Part shown: positions 55,578 through 63,759 of the stretch, one piece after another
How positions within the stretch are numbered: position 1 is the stretch's first letter
How the letters are laid out: each line of letters begins with the position of its first letter
DNA from: JAMXLO01 sp037201625
GTDB taxonomy: Bacteria > Pseudomonadota > Alphaproteobacteria > Acetobacterales > Acetobacteraceae
DNA length: 64,000 nucleotides
Direction: 5' to 3'
NCBI GenBank assembly: GCA_037201625.1
Contig: JBBCGR010000001.1
Span: forward strand, 1 to 64,000
Made by a program: the position numbers and the translations under genes
Notes under the pieces: model-generated
Told to the model about the DNA's origin: nothing
The model's input: only the letters and a program-made list of their open reading frames with translations
The model's database searches: none

Positions 55578-56588
55578 ATGATGCAGACAACGGCGACTTC
55601 TGTATCTGATAGCGGCAACCGGATCCCCATCATCGATGTCTCTGCCTATCTGGCGGGCAAACCTGGCGCCGATCGGGCGCTGGCGGAGGCAATCACCCGC
55701 ACCTGCCTCGATACCGGCTTCCTGGTGATCAGCAATCACGGGGTGCCGCAGCCGATCATCGACCGCGCCTTCGCCGCTGCCGCCGCGTTCTTCGCCCTCG
55801 ATGAGGCGAACAAATTCGCGCTCAAGATCGGGACCGAGAACATCGGCTACCTGCCCTATGGCGGCCAGACCGTGCGCACCTCCACAGTGCACCGGAACAC
55901 CAAGCCGAACTTCAGCGAATCGTTCTACATCACGACGCCCGATCCGGACCCCGCGCTGGGCGAGCCGGACCATGACCGAAACAAGTGGCCGCCGGGCATG
56001 GACGAATTCAAGGCAGCGCAGGTCAGCTATTTCCAGACGATGCGTGCACTGGCGCACCGCATGCTGCCGGCCTTCGCTTTGGCGCTCGACCTGCCGGCCA
56101 ACTACTTCGAGGACGACTTCACCGGCCCCAGCAGCACGGTGCGGCTGATCGAATACGCGCCGCAGCTTCAGGACGAATCCGACCTGTTCGGCTTCGCCCC
56201 GCACACCGACGGCAGCTTCATCACCTTCCTGCCGCAGTCGAAATTCCCCGGCCTCGAGGTGCGCACCGCTTCCGGCGAATGGATCCGCCCGCCCGCGGTG
56301 CCCGGCACGCTGGTGGTCAACACGGGCGAGATGCTGGCGCACTATTCCAACGACCGCTTCGTGCCGACGCCGCACCGCGTGCTCAACCGCAGCGCCAACA
56401 CGCGCCACGCGATGCCGTTCTTCTACGGGCCGAACCGCGACAAGGTCATCAGTTGCGTGCCGACCTGCGTGAGCGAGGACAACCCCGCGCGCTACACGCC
56501 CTCCACCTCCCGCGAGCGCAACGCGATCAAGGACAGGACCAACTTTCCGCACCGGCAGACACCGGAGTTTGCCAGCGAGTCGTACTGA
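55578..56588 (+). CDS. 2OG-Fe(II) oxygenase, isopenicillin-N-synthase-like
   Basis: A 336-residue non-haem iron enzyme: N-terminal DIOX_N domain (I-P-I-I-D-V-S-A-Y, G-F-L-V-I-S-N-H-G-V), then the double-stranded beta-helix with iron ligands in P-H-T-D-G-S-F and P-T-P-H-R-V and the oxoglutarate-binding Arg in R-H-A-M-P-F-F. Members oxidise small molecules including gibberellin-like or flavonoid compounds in plants, and thymine or ethylene-forming substrates elsewhere; the substrate here is unknown. GGGGAAGA precedes the start. The peptide-type binding-protein gene follows after 88 bases. Confidence 0.85.
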   Translation: MMQTTATSVSDSGNRIPIIDVSAYLAGKPGADRALAEAITRTCLDTGFLVISNHGVPQPIIDRAFAAAAAFFALDEANKFALKIGTENIGYLPYGGQTVRTSTVHRNTKPNFSESFYITTPDPDPALGEPDHDRNKWPPGMDEFKAAQVSYFQTMRALAHRMLPAFALALDLPANYFEDDFTGPSSTVRLIEYAPQLQDESDLFGFAPHTDGSFITFLPQSKFPGLEVRTASGEWIRPPAVPGTLVVNTGEMLAHYSNDRFVPTPHRVLNRSANTRHAMPFFYGPNRDKVISCVPTCVSEDNPARYTPSTSRERNAIKDRTNFPHRQTPEFASESY

Positions 56589-56676
56589 CCATCCGGCAAT
56601 AACCAGGGGGAAACGGGCACCGCGGCAGCGGCGTCCAACCGGCGCGCCATGCCGCCAGCACGAGGCTTGTGCGGCG

Positions 56677-58266
56677 ATGAAGCTTCCCCGATCCGTTCTG
56701 CTGGCAGCCGGCCTGTTCGCCGCGCCGATGGCGCCACTCTTGCCGCAGGCGCGCGCCGAGAGCCCGCCGCTGCGCGCCTCGCTCAACACCGAACTGCAAT
56801 ACCTCGACCCGATCTATGCCACCATCAACGCCACGCGGGTGTTCGCCTACCTGGTGTTCGACCAGTTGGTGGGCATCGACAACGCGGGCAAATACCACCC
56901 GCAGATGCTCGAAGGCTGGCAGATCAGCCCCGACCGCCTGAGCTACACGTTCCGCCTGCGCGACGGGCTGGCCTGGAGCGACGGCACCGAGGTCACCGCG
57001 GAGGACTGCATCGCCTCGATCCGCCGCTGGGCGAAGCGCGAGGCATTCGGCGCGTTGCTGCTGCAGGCGACGCAGGATCTGCGCGTGGTCGATGCGAAGA
57101 CCTTCGAGCTTCGCCTCAACCGGCCGTTCGCCTTCGTCATCGAGGCACTCGGCAAGCCAGGCAACACCATTCCGGTGATGATGCCGGCGAAGCTCGCCAA
57201 CCTGGGCGTCGACAAATCGATCCAGGAGCCGATCGGCTCGGGTCCCTTCCTGTTCCGCCGCGCCGAATGGCGTCCCGGCGAGCGTGCGACCTTCGACCGC
57301 AATCCCAACTACAAGCCGCGGCCGGAGCCGGCGAACGGCCTGTCCGGCGGCAAGGTCGTGCGCATCGACCGCGTCGACCTGATCAGCATGCCGGACCAGG
57401 CGACGCGCGTCGCGGCGTTGCAGAAGGGCGAACTCGACCTGCTCGAGGTCGTGCCGTTCGACTTCATCGACCTGCTGAAGCGCGACCCCAACGTGGTGGT
57501 CACGTCGCAGCAGGGCGTCGAGCAGATGATGGACATCATCAGCCTCAATCATCTGCAGCCGCCGTTCAACAACGTGCTGATCCGGCGCGCGCTGCAGGCC
57601 GCGGTGTCGCAGGAGGAGGTCATGGCGGCGTACGGCCTGCCCGAGGGCATGTACCTGGCGCGCTGCCTGTCGATCTACATGTGCAACGCGCCGGGCAGCA
57701 CCGATGCCGGCACCGAGATGTACAAATCGACCGGCATCGAGCGCGCGAAGGCGCTGCTGAAGGAGGCCGGCTACAAGGGTGAGCCGGTGGTCATGCTGCA
57801 TGCGGCGACATCGGCCCTGCTCAATCCCGTCGGCCTCGTCGTCGCCGACCAGATGCGGCGCGCGGGCTTCAACGTCGATGTGCGCACCTCGGATTTCGCG
57901 ACAGTGGCCGAGCGCCGCCGCAGCCGTGCGCCGGTCGAGAACGGCGGCTGGAGCGTGGTGCCGATCGTGTGGAACGGCATCGACATGGTGAACCCGCTCG
58001 CCGATCCCGCCGTCGGCTATAATTGTTCGGAGAGCAATCCGGGCTGGTACTGCGATCCCAAGATGACCGACCTGCTGCGCCGCTACACCGAGAGCTACGA
58101 TCCGGCCGAGCAGAAGGAACTCGCGGCGCAGATCCAGACGGAATTCCACAGCCACGTGAACTACGTGCTGGCCGGCCAGTTCTCCGCGCCGATGGCGTAC
58201 CGCGCGAACCTGAAGGGCATGGTGCCGTTCGGGTTCCCGGTGTTCTGGAACGTCGAGCGGAAATAG
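56677..58266 (+). CDS. Peptide-type ABC transporter substrate-binding protein (SBP family 5)
   Basis: A 529-residue periplasmic binding protein. Signal peptide about 1-27 (core A-A-G-L-F-A-A-P, cleavage after A-R-A). SBP_bac_5 blocks: L-N-T-E-L-Q-Y-L-D-P-I, the W-S-D-G-T-E-V-T-A-E-D segment, G-S-G-P-F, and the C-terminal A-x-L-K-G-M-V-P-F-G. Family 5 proteins bind peptides, opines, glutathione, nickel or sugars. No permease or ATPase genes follow, so it is an orphan here; the reverse-strand permease/ATPase set at 34381-38261 lacks a binding protein and might be its partner. Confidence 0.88.
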   Translation: MKLPRSVLLAAGLFAAPMAPLLPQARAESPPLRASLNTELQYLDPIYATINATRVFAYLVFDQLVGIDNAGKYHPQMLEGWQISPDRLSYTFRLRDGLAWSDGTEVTAEDCIASIRRWAKREAFGALLLQATQDLRVVDAKTFELRLNRPFAFVIEALGKPGNTIPVMMPAKLANLGVDKSIQEPIGSGPFLFRRAEWRPGERATFDRNPNYKPRPEPANGLSGGKVVRIDRVDLISMPDQATRVAALQKGELDLLEVVPFDFIDLLKRDPNVVVTSQQGVEQMMDIISLNHLQPPFNNVLIRRALQAAVSQEEVMAAYGLPEGMYLARCLSIYMCNAPGSTDAGTEMYKSTGIERAKALLKEAGYKGEPVVMLHAATSALLNPVGLVVADQMRRAGFNVDVRTSDFATVAERRRSRAPVENGGWSVVPIVWNGIDMVNPLADPAVGYNCSESNPGWYCDPKMTDLLRRYTESYDPAEQKELAAQIQTEFHSHVNYVLAGQFSAPMAYRANLKGMVPFGFPVFWNVERK

Positions 58267-58339
58267 CCGAACGCCCGGCATGGGAGCGCGGATCGCCATC
58301 GATCGCGATGCGCGCTTTCCTCCGGTGGGGCGTCGCGAT

Positions 58340-58360
58340 ATGGTTGCTCCATACAACTAT
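58340..58360. promoter_or_regulatory. Candidate MarR operator
   Basis: ATGGTTG-N7-CAACTAT, an imperfect palindrome with one mismatch, centred 22 bases upstream of the MarR-family start codon. This is the size and place expected for an autoregulatory MarR site; binding is not shown. Confidence 0.45.
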
Positions 58361-58371
58361 CAGGCGCGCCC

Positions 58372-58830
58372 ATGCGAACCGCGATCAGCCCGCTCGACCC
58401 CGCGATCGGCCCCATCCGCGACGCATCCCGCCATCTCGTCCGCGAACTCGGCTTCATGCGTCCCACGCTCGCGGGCACCGACCTGCCGCCCTCCGCCGTC
58501 CATGCGCTGGTCGAGATCGGTGCGCGCACATCGATGACGGCGGGCGAACTCTGCGACACGCTGATCCTCGAGAAATCCAGCGTCAGCCGCATGGTGCGCA
58601 AGCTTGTGGAGGCCGGCGAACTGGTCGAGTCCACCTCCCGCGAGGACGGCCGCGCGAAACTCCTGTCGCTGACGCTCCGCGGCCGCGCGACCCTGGCCCG
58701 CATCGATGAGTTCGCACGCCGCCAGGTGGCAGCGGCCCTGCAGCGCATGCCGCCCGCGGCGCGGCACGGTCTTGCCGCAAGCCTCGCCGCCTATGCACGC
58801 GCGCTCCAGGCGAGCCGCCGCGATGAGTGA
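58372..58830 (+). CDS. MarR-family transcriptional regulator
   Basis: A 152-residue winged-helix regulator. The recognition helix is in L-E-K-S-S-V-S-R-M-V-R-K-L-V-E-A-G and the wing in S-T-S-R-E-D-G-R-A-K-L-L-S-L-T. Its stop overlaps the start of the SDR gene, so it probably controls that gene, with a palindrome just upstream as possible operator. Ligand unknown. Confidence 0.87.
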   Translation: MRTAISPLDPAIGPIRDASRHLVRELGFMRPTLAGTDLPPSAVHALVEIGARTSMTAGELCDTLILEKSSVSRMVRKLVEAGELVESTSREDGRAKLLSLTLRGRATLARIDEFARRQVAAALQRMPPAARHGLAASLAAYARALQASRRDE

Positions 58831-58882
58831 CGCCGCCATGAGTGACGCCGCCATGGGTGACGCCGCCATCGGTGACGCCGCG
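58823..58882. repeat. 15-base tandem repeat, four units, encoding the SDR N-terminus
   Basis: ATGAGTGACGCCGCC occurs at 58823 and 58838, with variants at 58853 and 58868. In the SDR frame it encodes M-S-D-A-A twice, then M-G-D-A-A and I-G-D-A-A. Three consecutive units carry an ATG, so the protein's start position may be variable; the first also overlaps the MarR stop. Confidence 0.9.
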
Positions 58883-59677
58883 ATCGCCGCGCTGGCGGGC
58901 CCGGCGCCCGTCCCGGTCCCCAGCCGGAGGCTCGCCGGCAAGGTCTGCCTGGTGACCGGCGGCGCCAGCGGCATCGGCCGGGCAACCGCGCTGCGCATGG
59001 CGCAGGAGGGCGCGGCGGCGGTCGTGATCGCCGGGCGGAGGCAGGCGATCGGCGATGCGGTCGCCGCGGAATTGCGGGCGGCGGGAACGCAGGCGCTGTT
59101 CGTCGCGGCCGATGTCACCCGCGACGCCGACGCCGCGAAGCTTGTCGCCACCACGCTGCAGCGCTTCGGACGCCTCGACGCCGCGTTCAACAATGCCGGC
59201 TTCCAGGAACGGCGCGCGGCGCTGGCCGATCAGACCGACGATGTCTATGCGCAGGTGTTCGACACCAACGTGCGGGCCATCGTGCATTGCCTGCGCCGGC
59301 AGATCCCTGCGCTGATCGCCGGCGGCGGCGGCACGATCGTCAACAACGCCAGCGTCAGCGGCCTGCGCAACCCGAACCACGGCCTGTCGCTGTACGCCGC
59401 GTCGAAAGCGGCGGCCGTGTCGCTGACCCGATCGGCGGCGATGGAGTACGCGCCGCACGGTGTGCGCATCAACGCGGTGGCGCCGGGGCGCGTGGTGACC
59501 GACATGATGCTGGCGTCCGGCATCGGCGACATGCGCCAGGTCGCAGCCGGCCTGCCGCTGCGCCGCATGGGACATCCGGACGAGGTGGCCGCGGCGGTGT
59601 GCTGGCTGCTGTCGAGCGAGGCGAGCTATGTCGTCGGCCACGTCCTGTGTGCCGATGGCGGTTTCCTCGCCGGCTGA
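58823..59677 (+). CDS. Short-chain dehydrogenase/reductase
   Basis: A classical SDR of 284 residues if begun at ATG 58823. The cofactor motif T-G-G-A-S-G-I-G lies near residue 45, N-N-A-G follows, and the catalytic S-V-S and Y-A-A-S-K are present, with A-P-G near the C-terminus. An unusual N-terminal tail of about 35 residues, made partly from 15-base repeats, precedes the fold; starts at 58838 or 58853 would shorten it. G-R-R after the second strand suggests NADP. Co-transcribed with the MarR gene. Substrate unknown. Confidence 0.86.
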   Translation: MSDAAMSDAAMGDAAIGDAAIAALAGPAPVPVPSRRLAGKVCLVTGGASGIGRATALRMAQEGAAAVVIAGRRQAIGDAVAAELRAAGTQALFVAADVTRDADAAKLVATTLQRFGRLDAAFNNAGFQERRAALADQTDDVYAQVFDTNVRAIVHCLRRQIPALIAGGGGTIVNNASVSGLRNPNHGLSLYAASKAAAVSLTRSAAMEYAPHGVRINAVAPGRVVTDMMLASGIGDMRQVAAGLPLRRMGHPDEVAAAVCWLLSSEASYVVGHVLCADGGFLAG

Positions 59678-59691
59678 TCCCGCGCCGGCCG

Positions 59692-60615
59692 CTACCCCGC
59701 CGCCCGCGCCGGCCACGCGCCCGAGCGCACGAGGTCCCGCGCCACCTCGCGGATCATCTGGTGGAACGCCGCCAGGATGTCGGAGCGCGGCGCGCCGGCG
59801 GTGCGCACGATGGCCAGCGGCCAGTACGCACGCGGACTGAACCGCAGCGCCGCGACCTCGCCGCGCGCACGCTCGCCGCTGAACGCGCCCTGCGTCAGCA
59901 GGCTGCAGCCAACGCCCGCCTGCACCAGCGCGCGGATCATCAGATGGTCGTCCACTTCGGCGCGGATGTTCAGCGTGATGCCGGTGCGCGCCACCCAGTT
60001 GTCCAGCAGCCGCCGCGACGCATTCGGCCGGCTCGGCAAGATCAAGGCCACGTCAGCAAGATCGGCGATCCGCAGATGCGCCCGACCGGCCGGCACGACG
60101 TCGGGGCGGCCGACCAGGAACACCTCCTCGCGCACCAGCGGGGTGATCTCGAAGCCCTTCTGCGGCAGCGGGTCGTGCAGGCAGGCGATGTCGACCTGCT
60201 CGCGGATCAGCCATTCGTGGATATGGCCGGAGAACCCGCCGGCCAGCCGCAGGAACACGTTCGGATACGCCGCGCCGAAGCGCTGCACGAGCGGCGGCAC
60301 CAGGAAATGCGCCGCCGCCGGCGGCACCGCGAAGGCGATGCTGCCCGACGGTCCCTGCACGCCGTTGCGGATCTCCGCGCGCGCCTGATCCAACTCGTGC
60401 AGCACCGAATGGCAGCGTTTCAGCAGCATCTGCCCGGCGTCGGTGAGGCTGACGCCATGGGCGTGGCGGTGGAACAGGCGCGCGCCGATCTCATCCTCGA
60501 GCTTGCCGATCTGCCGGCTCACGGCGGGCTGCGAGATGCGCAGCAACTCGGCGCCGCGGCTGTAGCTGCCGCACTCGGCCACGGTCTGGAAGTAGCGCAG
60601 GGCGCGGGTCTCCAT
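59692..60615 (-). CDS. LysR-family transcriptional regulator
   Basis: A 307-residue LysR regulator: N-terminal winged helix (M-E-T-R-A-L-R-Y-F-Q-T-V-A-E ... S-Q-P-A-V-S-R-Q-I-G-K-L-E) and a periplasmic-binding-like effector domain from about residue 90. It is divergent from the LLM/M24/nicotinamidase operon, the usual arrangement for a LysR regulator and its targets. Convergent with the SDR gene, 14 bases apart. Confidence 0.9.
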   Translation of the reverse strand: METRALRYFQTVAECGSYSRGAELLRISQPAVSRQIGKLEDEIGARLFHRHAHGVSLTDAGQMLLKRCHSVLHELDQARAEIRNGVQGPSGSIAFAVPPAAAHFLVPPLVQRFGAAYPNVFLRLAGGFSGHIHEWLIREQVDIACLHDPLPQKGFEITPLVREEVFLVGRPDVVPAGRAHLRIADLADVALILPSRPNASRRLLDNWVARTGITLNIRAEVDDHLMIRALVQAGVGCSLLTQGAFSGERARGEVAALRFSPRAYWPLAIVRTAGAPRSDILAAFHQMIREVARDLVRSGAWPARAAG

Positions 60616-60719
60616 GCCGCCAGGATAGCACGATCCGGTTATGATGCTTATGCATGTTATGCCTTGGACGCAGGGGCCGCGTGCCCGTACGATTCCGGCC
60701 GACCCGGGAGACATACGCG
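60616..60719. promoter_or_regulatory. Divergent promoter region of the LysR gene and LLM operon
   Basis: The 104-base spacer contains a locally AT-rich stretch (60638-60662) with the palindrome ATGC-TTAT-GCAT at 60644-60655, which could belong to a LysR box. GGGAG lies ahead of the LLM ATG. No -35/-10 pair can be named with confidence. Confidence 0.45.
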
Positions 60720-61781
60720 ATGAAGTTCGGCCTGCTGAGCCAGATCCAGGTGCCGCGACCGTGGACCGAGACCACCGAGCGGACCGTCTATTGGCAGAAC
60801 CTCGACCATGTCGCGGCCGCCGAGCGCGCGGGGTTCAGCCATTTCTGGCTGACCGAGCAGCATTTCTTCTCCGAGATCGGCCACTCGGCCTGCCCGGAGA
60901 TGTTCCTGGCCGCGGCCTCGCAGCGCACCAGCACGATCCGGCTTGGCTTCGCCGTCGTGCTGATGCCGTGCCACAACCCGTTCATGATCGCCGAGCGCGT
61001 CGCCACGCTGGACGTGCTGTCCAACGGCCGCTGCGAATTCGGTGCCGGCCGTGGCACCGCGGCCTATGTCGTCGAGGGCCTCGGCTTCAACGCCGATGCG
61101 GAGCATGGCCGCGAGGTCGGGCGGGAGGCGCTGGAAGCCGTGGTGCAGATGCTCGAGCAGGAGAACTTCCCTGGCTACCACAGCAAGCATTTCGACCTGC
61201 CGGCGCGCCAGGTGGTGCCGCGGCCGATCCAGCGCCCGCATCCGCCGCTGTGGTACGCCGCATCCAACCTGGAGACGTTCGAGCGCGCCGGTGCCGCGGG
61301 CGTCGGCGTGCTCGGCGTCACCCGCTACACCCATGACGAGATCAAGCCGCACATCGCGGCCTATCGCGAGGCGATCCGCACCGCGCAGCCGGTGGGTCGT
61401 TTCATCAACAACCATGTCGGCGTGTTCGCCATCGGCTGCGTGCATGACGATGACCGGACCGGGCGCGAGATCGGCTGTGCCGCGGCGCGCTTCTATTACG
61501 GCGACAACGATGCCGAACTGAACCACGTGCGGTTCGGCTCGTCCGAGGGCGTGGCAAGGATCAAGGCGCGCATCGCCGCCTATTCCGACGACGACCTGCT
61601 GGACAGCGGCATGGCGATCGGCGGCAACGCCGACAGCGTGTGCCGCCAGGTGGAGCGCTGGGCGGAGACGGGGATCGACCAGATGGTGTTCCTGTTCCAG
61701 ATCGGCCGCACCACGCACGACCAGATCATGCGCTCGATCGAGATCGTGGGTGAGAAGGTGATCCCACGGTTCGCGTCGTAG
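60720..61781 (+). CDS. LLM-class flavin-dependent oxidoreductase
   Basis: A 353-residue luciferase-like monooxygenase: M-K-F-G-L-L-S-Q at the start, H-F-W-L-T-E-Q-H-F-F, L-G-F-A-V-V-L-M-P-C-H-N-P, G-R-C-E-F-G-A-G-R-G, and a C-terminal G-N-A-D-S-V-C-R-Q-V-E-R-W. Flavin-dependent oxygenation of a small molecule is expected. The M24 gene follows after six bases. It is the first gene of the operon facing away from the LysR gene. Confidence 0.85.
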   Translation: MKFGLLSQIQVPRPWTETTERTVYWQNLDHVAAAERAGFSHFWLTEQHFFSEIGHSACPEMFLAAASQRTSTIRLGFAVVLMPCHNPFMIAERVATLDVLSNGRCEFGAGRGTAAYVVEGLGFNADAEHGREVGREALEAVVQMLEQENFPGYHSKHFDLPARQVVPRPIQRPHPPLWYAASNLETFERAGAAGVGVLGVTRYTHDEIKPHIAAYREAIRTAQPVGRFINNHVGVFAIGCVHDDDRTGREIGCAAARFYYGDNDAELNHVRFGSSEGVARIKARIAAYSDDDLLDSGMAIGGNADSVCRQVERWAETGIDQMVFLFQIGRTTHDQIMRSIEIVGEKVIPRFAS

Positions 61782-61787
61782 CCACGC

Positions 61788-62945
61788 ATGTCCAGACACG
61801 ATTTTCCGCCGGAGGAGTTTGCCGCCCGTCAGGCCCGCGTGCGCGAGGCGATCGGCGCCGCCGGCCTCGACTGGCTCATCGTCATCCATCCGATGTCGCT
61901 GCACTGGCTGATCGGCACCGAGGCCAAGAGCTACCAGGCCTTCCAGTGCCTGCTGCTGTCGGCGCGGCCCGGTCCGCTGGTGGTGCTCACCCGGCTGTCC
62001 GAGCGCTGCGAGTTCGTCGAGGATTCGCTGGCCGATGAGGTGATCGGCTGGGGCGGGCCCGAACCGCAGGACCCGATCGAGGCGTTCGCCGCGGTGGCGG
62101 AGCGGTTCGGCCTGCGCCAGGCCCGCGTGGGGCTGGAGACGCCGCCATATTATCTGCACCCACACCAGTATCTACGCCTGCGCGATATGCTGGGCACCGC
62201 GCTGGTCGCCGAGCCCGCGAGCCTGATCGCCGAACTGAAGCAGGTGAAGTCGCCGCGCGAGATCGAACTGGTCCGCACCTCGGCGCGCATCGCCGACACC
62301 GCGATGGCCGCCTGCATCGGCGCGGTGGCGGAGGATCGCAGCGAACTGGAGATCGCCGCCGCCATCTACCACAGCCTGCTGTCGCAGGGCAGTTCGCTGC
62401 CGTCGAGCGCGATCAACCTGGTCACCGGCGAGCGCAGCGGGTTCGCCCATGGCGCGCCGACCCTGCGCCGGATGCGCCGGGGCGATGCCGGCAACGTCGA
62501 GTTCGGCGCGGCCTACCGGCGCTACACCAAGACGATCGGCCGGCAGTTCAGCCTGGGACCGCCCTCGCCGCGCCTGCGCGATATCTACGACGTGGTGCGC
62601 GCGGCGTTCGACGCCTGCCTGGCCGAGATCCGCGACGGCGTTCCGGCGATCGTGCCGCATGAGGCGGCGTGCCGCGTGATCGCGCAGGCCGGCATGGACC
62701 GCTACCGGCTGCACACCACCGGCTATTCCATCGGCGCCGGCGTGCCGCCGTCCTGGGGCGAGCCGCTCAACATGTTCGGCGGCAGCAAGGACGTGCTGCG
62801 CGCCGGCATGGTCGTGTCGATCGAGCCGCCGGTGTTCATCGCCGAAGAGCGCATCGGCGCGCGCATCATCGACAACGTGCTGGTGACCGCGACCGGCGCG
62901 GAACTGCTGTCGCAGACCACGCTCGATCTGATCGTCGTCGGGTGA
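61788..62945 (+). CDS. M24-family (creatinase/ectoine-hydrolase-like) protein
   Basis: A 385-residue protein with an N-terminal creatinase domain and a C-terminal pita-bread fold. The usual metal ligands of aminopeptidases are not kept: where these have D-x-G ... S-D-x-T-R, this one reads N-V-E-F-G-A-A-Y-R-R-Y-T-K-T-I-G-R. The segment H-T-T-G-Y-S-I-G-A-G-V-P-P-S-W-G-E resembles creatinase and ectoine hydrolase (DoeA) more than peptidase P. It therefore probably cleaves a small C-N bond substrate without metal; that is inference. Flanked by an LLM oxidoreductase and an amidase-type gene. Confidence 0.8.
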   Translation: MSRHDFPPEEFAARQARVREAIGAAGLDWLIVIHPMSLHWLIGTEAKSYQAFQCLLLSARPGPLVVLTRLSERCEFVEDSLADEVIGWGGPEPQDPIEAFAAVAERFGLRQARVGLETPPYYLHPHQYLRLRDMLGTALVAEPASLIAELKQVKSPREIELVRTSARIADTAMAACIGAVAEDRSELEIAAAIYHSLLSQGSSLPSSAINLVTGERSGFAHGAPTLRRMRRGDAGNVEFGAAYRRYTKTIGRQFSLGPPSPRLRDIYDVVRAAFDACLAEIRDGVPAIVPHEAACRVIAQAGMDRYRLHTTGYSIGAGVPPSWGEPLNMFGGSKDVLRAGMVVSIEPPVFIAEERIGARIIDNVLVTATGAELLSQTTLDLIVVG

Positions 62946-63048
62946 CCGGCCGTGCCGTGTCCGGGGGTCGCCGCAACCACGCCTTCGTGAGCCCGGCCGC
63001 GGCGGATCGCGCTGGCGTGCCGCTCGGCTCCCCGGCTATCGCGCGTAT

Positions 63049-63077
63049 ATGGCCCGTTCTATGGCCCGTTCTATGGC
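63049..63077. repeat. 12-base tandem duplication
   Basis: ATGGCCCGTTCT twice, then ATGGC, in the 169-base spacer before the nicotinamidase-type gene. It creates in-frame upstream ATG codons, but the coding features begin at 63115. Confidence 0.8.
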
Positions 63078-63114
63078 ATGGTATGCGCACTCGGGCAGGC
63101 CAGGGCATGAGGCG

Positions 63115-63759
63115 ATGATCGACCGCACCACCGACATCCTGGGACTGGTGGACGTGCAGCCCACATTCATGCCGGGCGGCGAGCTTGCCGTGACCGAGGG
63201 CGATCGCGTCGTGCCGGTGATCAACCGGCTGCTGCCGCGCTTCGACCACGCCTTCGCCACGCAGGACTGGCATCCTGCCGGCCATCTTTCCTTCGCCAGC
63301 GCGCATCCCGGGCGCAAGCCATACGACATCATCGACATGCCCTATGGGCGCCAGGTGCTCTGGCCGGACCATGCGCTGCAGGGCAGCCCGAACGCGGCGC
63401 TGCACCGCGACCTCGACCTGTCGCAGGTGGAGGTCGTCATCCGCAAGGGGTTCCACCGGGGGATCGACAGCTACTCGACGTTCTTCGAGAACGACCGCAC
63501 GACGCCGACCGGCCTCGATGGCTGGCTGCGCCAGCGCGGCTTCCGGCGCATCTTCCTGGTCGGCCTGGCGACCGATTTCTGCGTCGCCTGGTCGGCCGAG
63601 GACGCGGCGCGCCTGGGCTACGATGTCGTGGTGGTGCGGGATGCCTGCCGCGGGATCGCCGTGCCACTGGGCGACGGACGCACCACCATGGATGAGGCGC
63701 ATGAGCGGCTGGCCGGGCTCGGCGTGCAGGTGATCGACAGCAGCGACCTGCCGGCATGA
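63115..63759 (+). CDS. Nicotinamidase/isochorismatase-family amidohydrolase (PncA-like)
   Basis: A 214-residue cysteine hydrolase with catalytic Asp in V-D-V-Q-P-T-F, Lys in R-K-G-F and Cys in A-T-D-F-C-V, and the metal-binding D-W-H-P-A-G-H motif specific to nicotinamidases. It should convert nicotinamide to nicotinate or act on a related amide. ATG 63115 is used, giving the fold at the very N-terminus; upstream in-frame ATGs at 63049, 63061 and 63073 fall in a tandem repeat. The stop overlaps the next start as ATGA. Confidence 0.87.
   Translation: MIDRTTDILGLVDVQPTFMPGGELAVTEGDRVVPVINRLLPRFDHAFATQDWHPAGHLSFASAHPGRKPYDIIDMPYGRQVLWPDHALQGSPNAALHRDLDLSQVEVVIRKGFHRGIDSYSTFFENDRTTPTGLDGWLRQRGFRRIFLVGLATDFCVAWSAEDAARLGYDVVVVRDACRGIAVPLGDGRTTMDEAHERLAGLGVQVIDSSDLPA

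Noticed and set aside
60720..63759. Rut-type pyrimidine degradation operon (LLM plus isochorismatase-like enzyme)
   Set aside because: The amidase has the nicotinamidase D-x-H-x3-H metal motif, the LLM protein does not look like RutA, and other rut genes are missing while an M24 protein is present.
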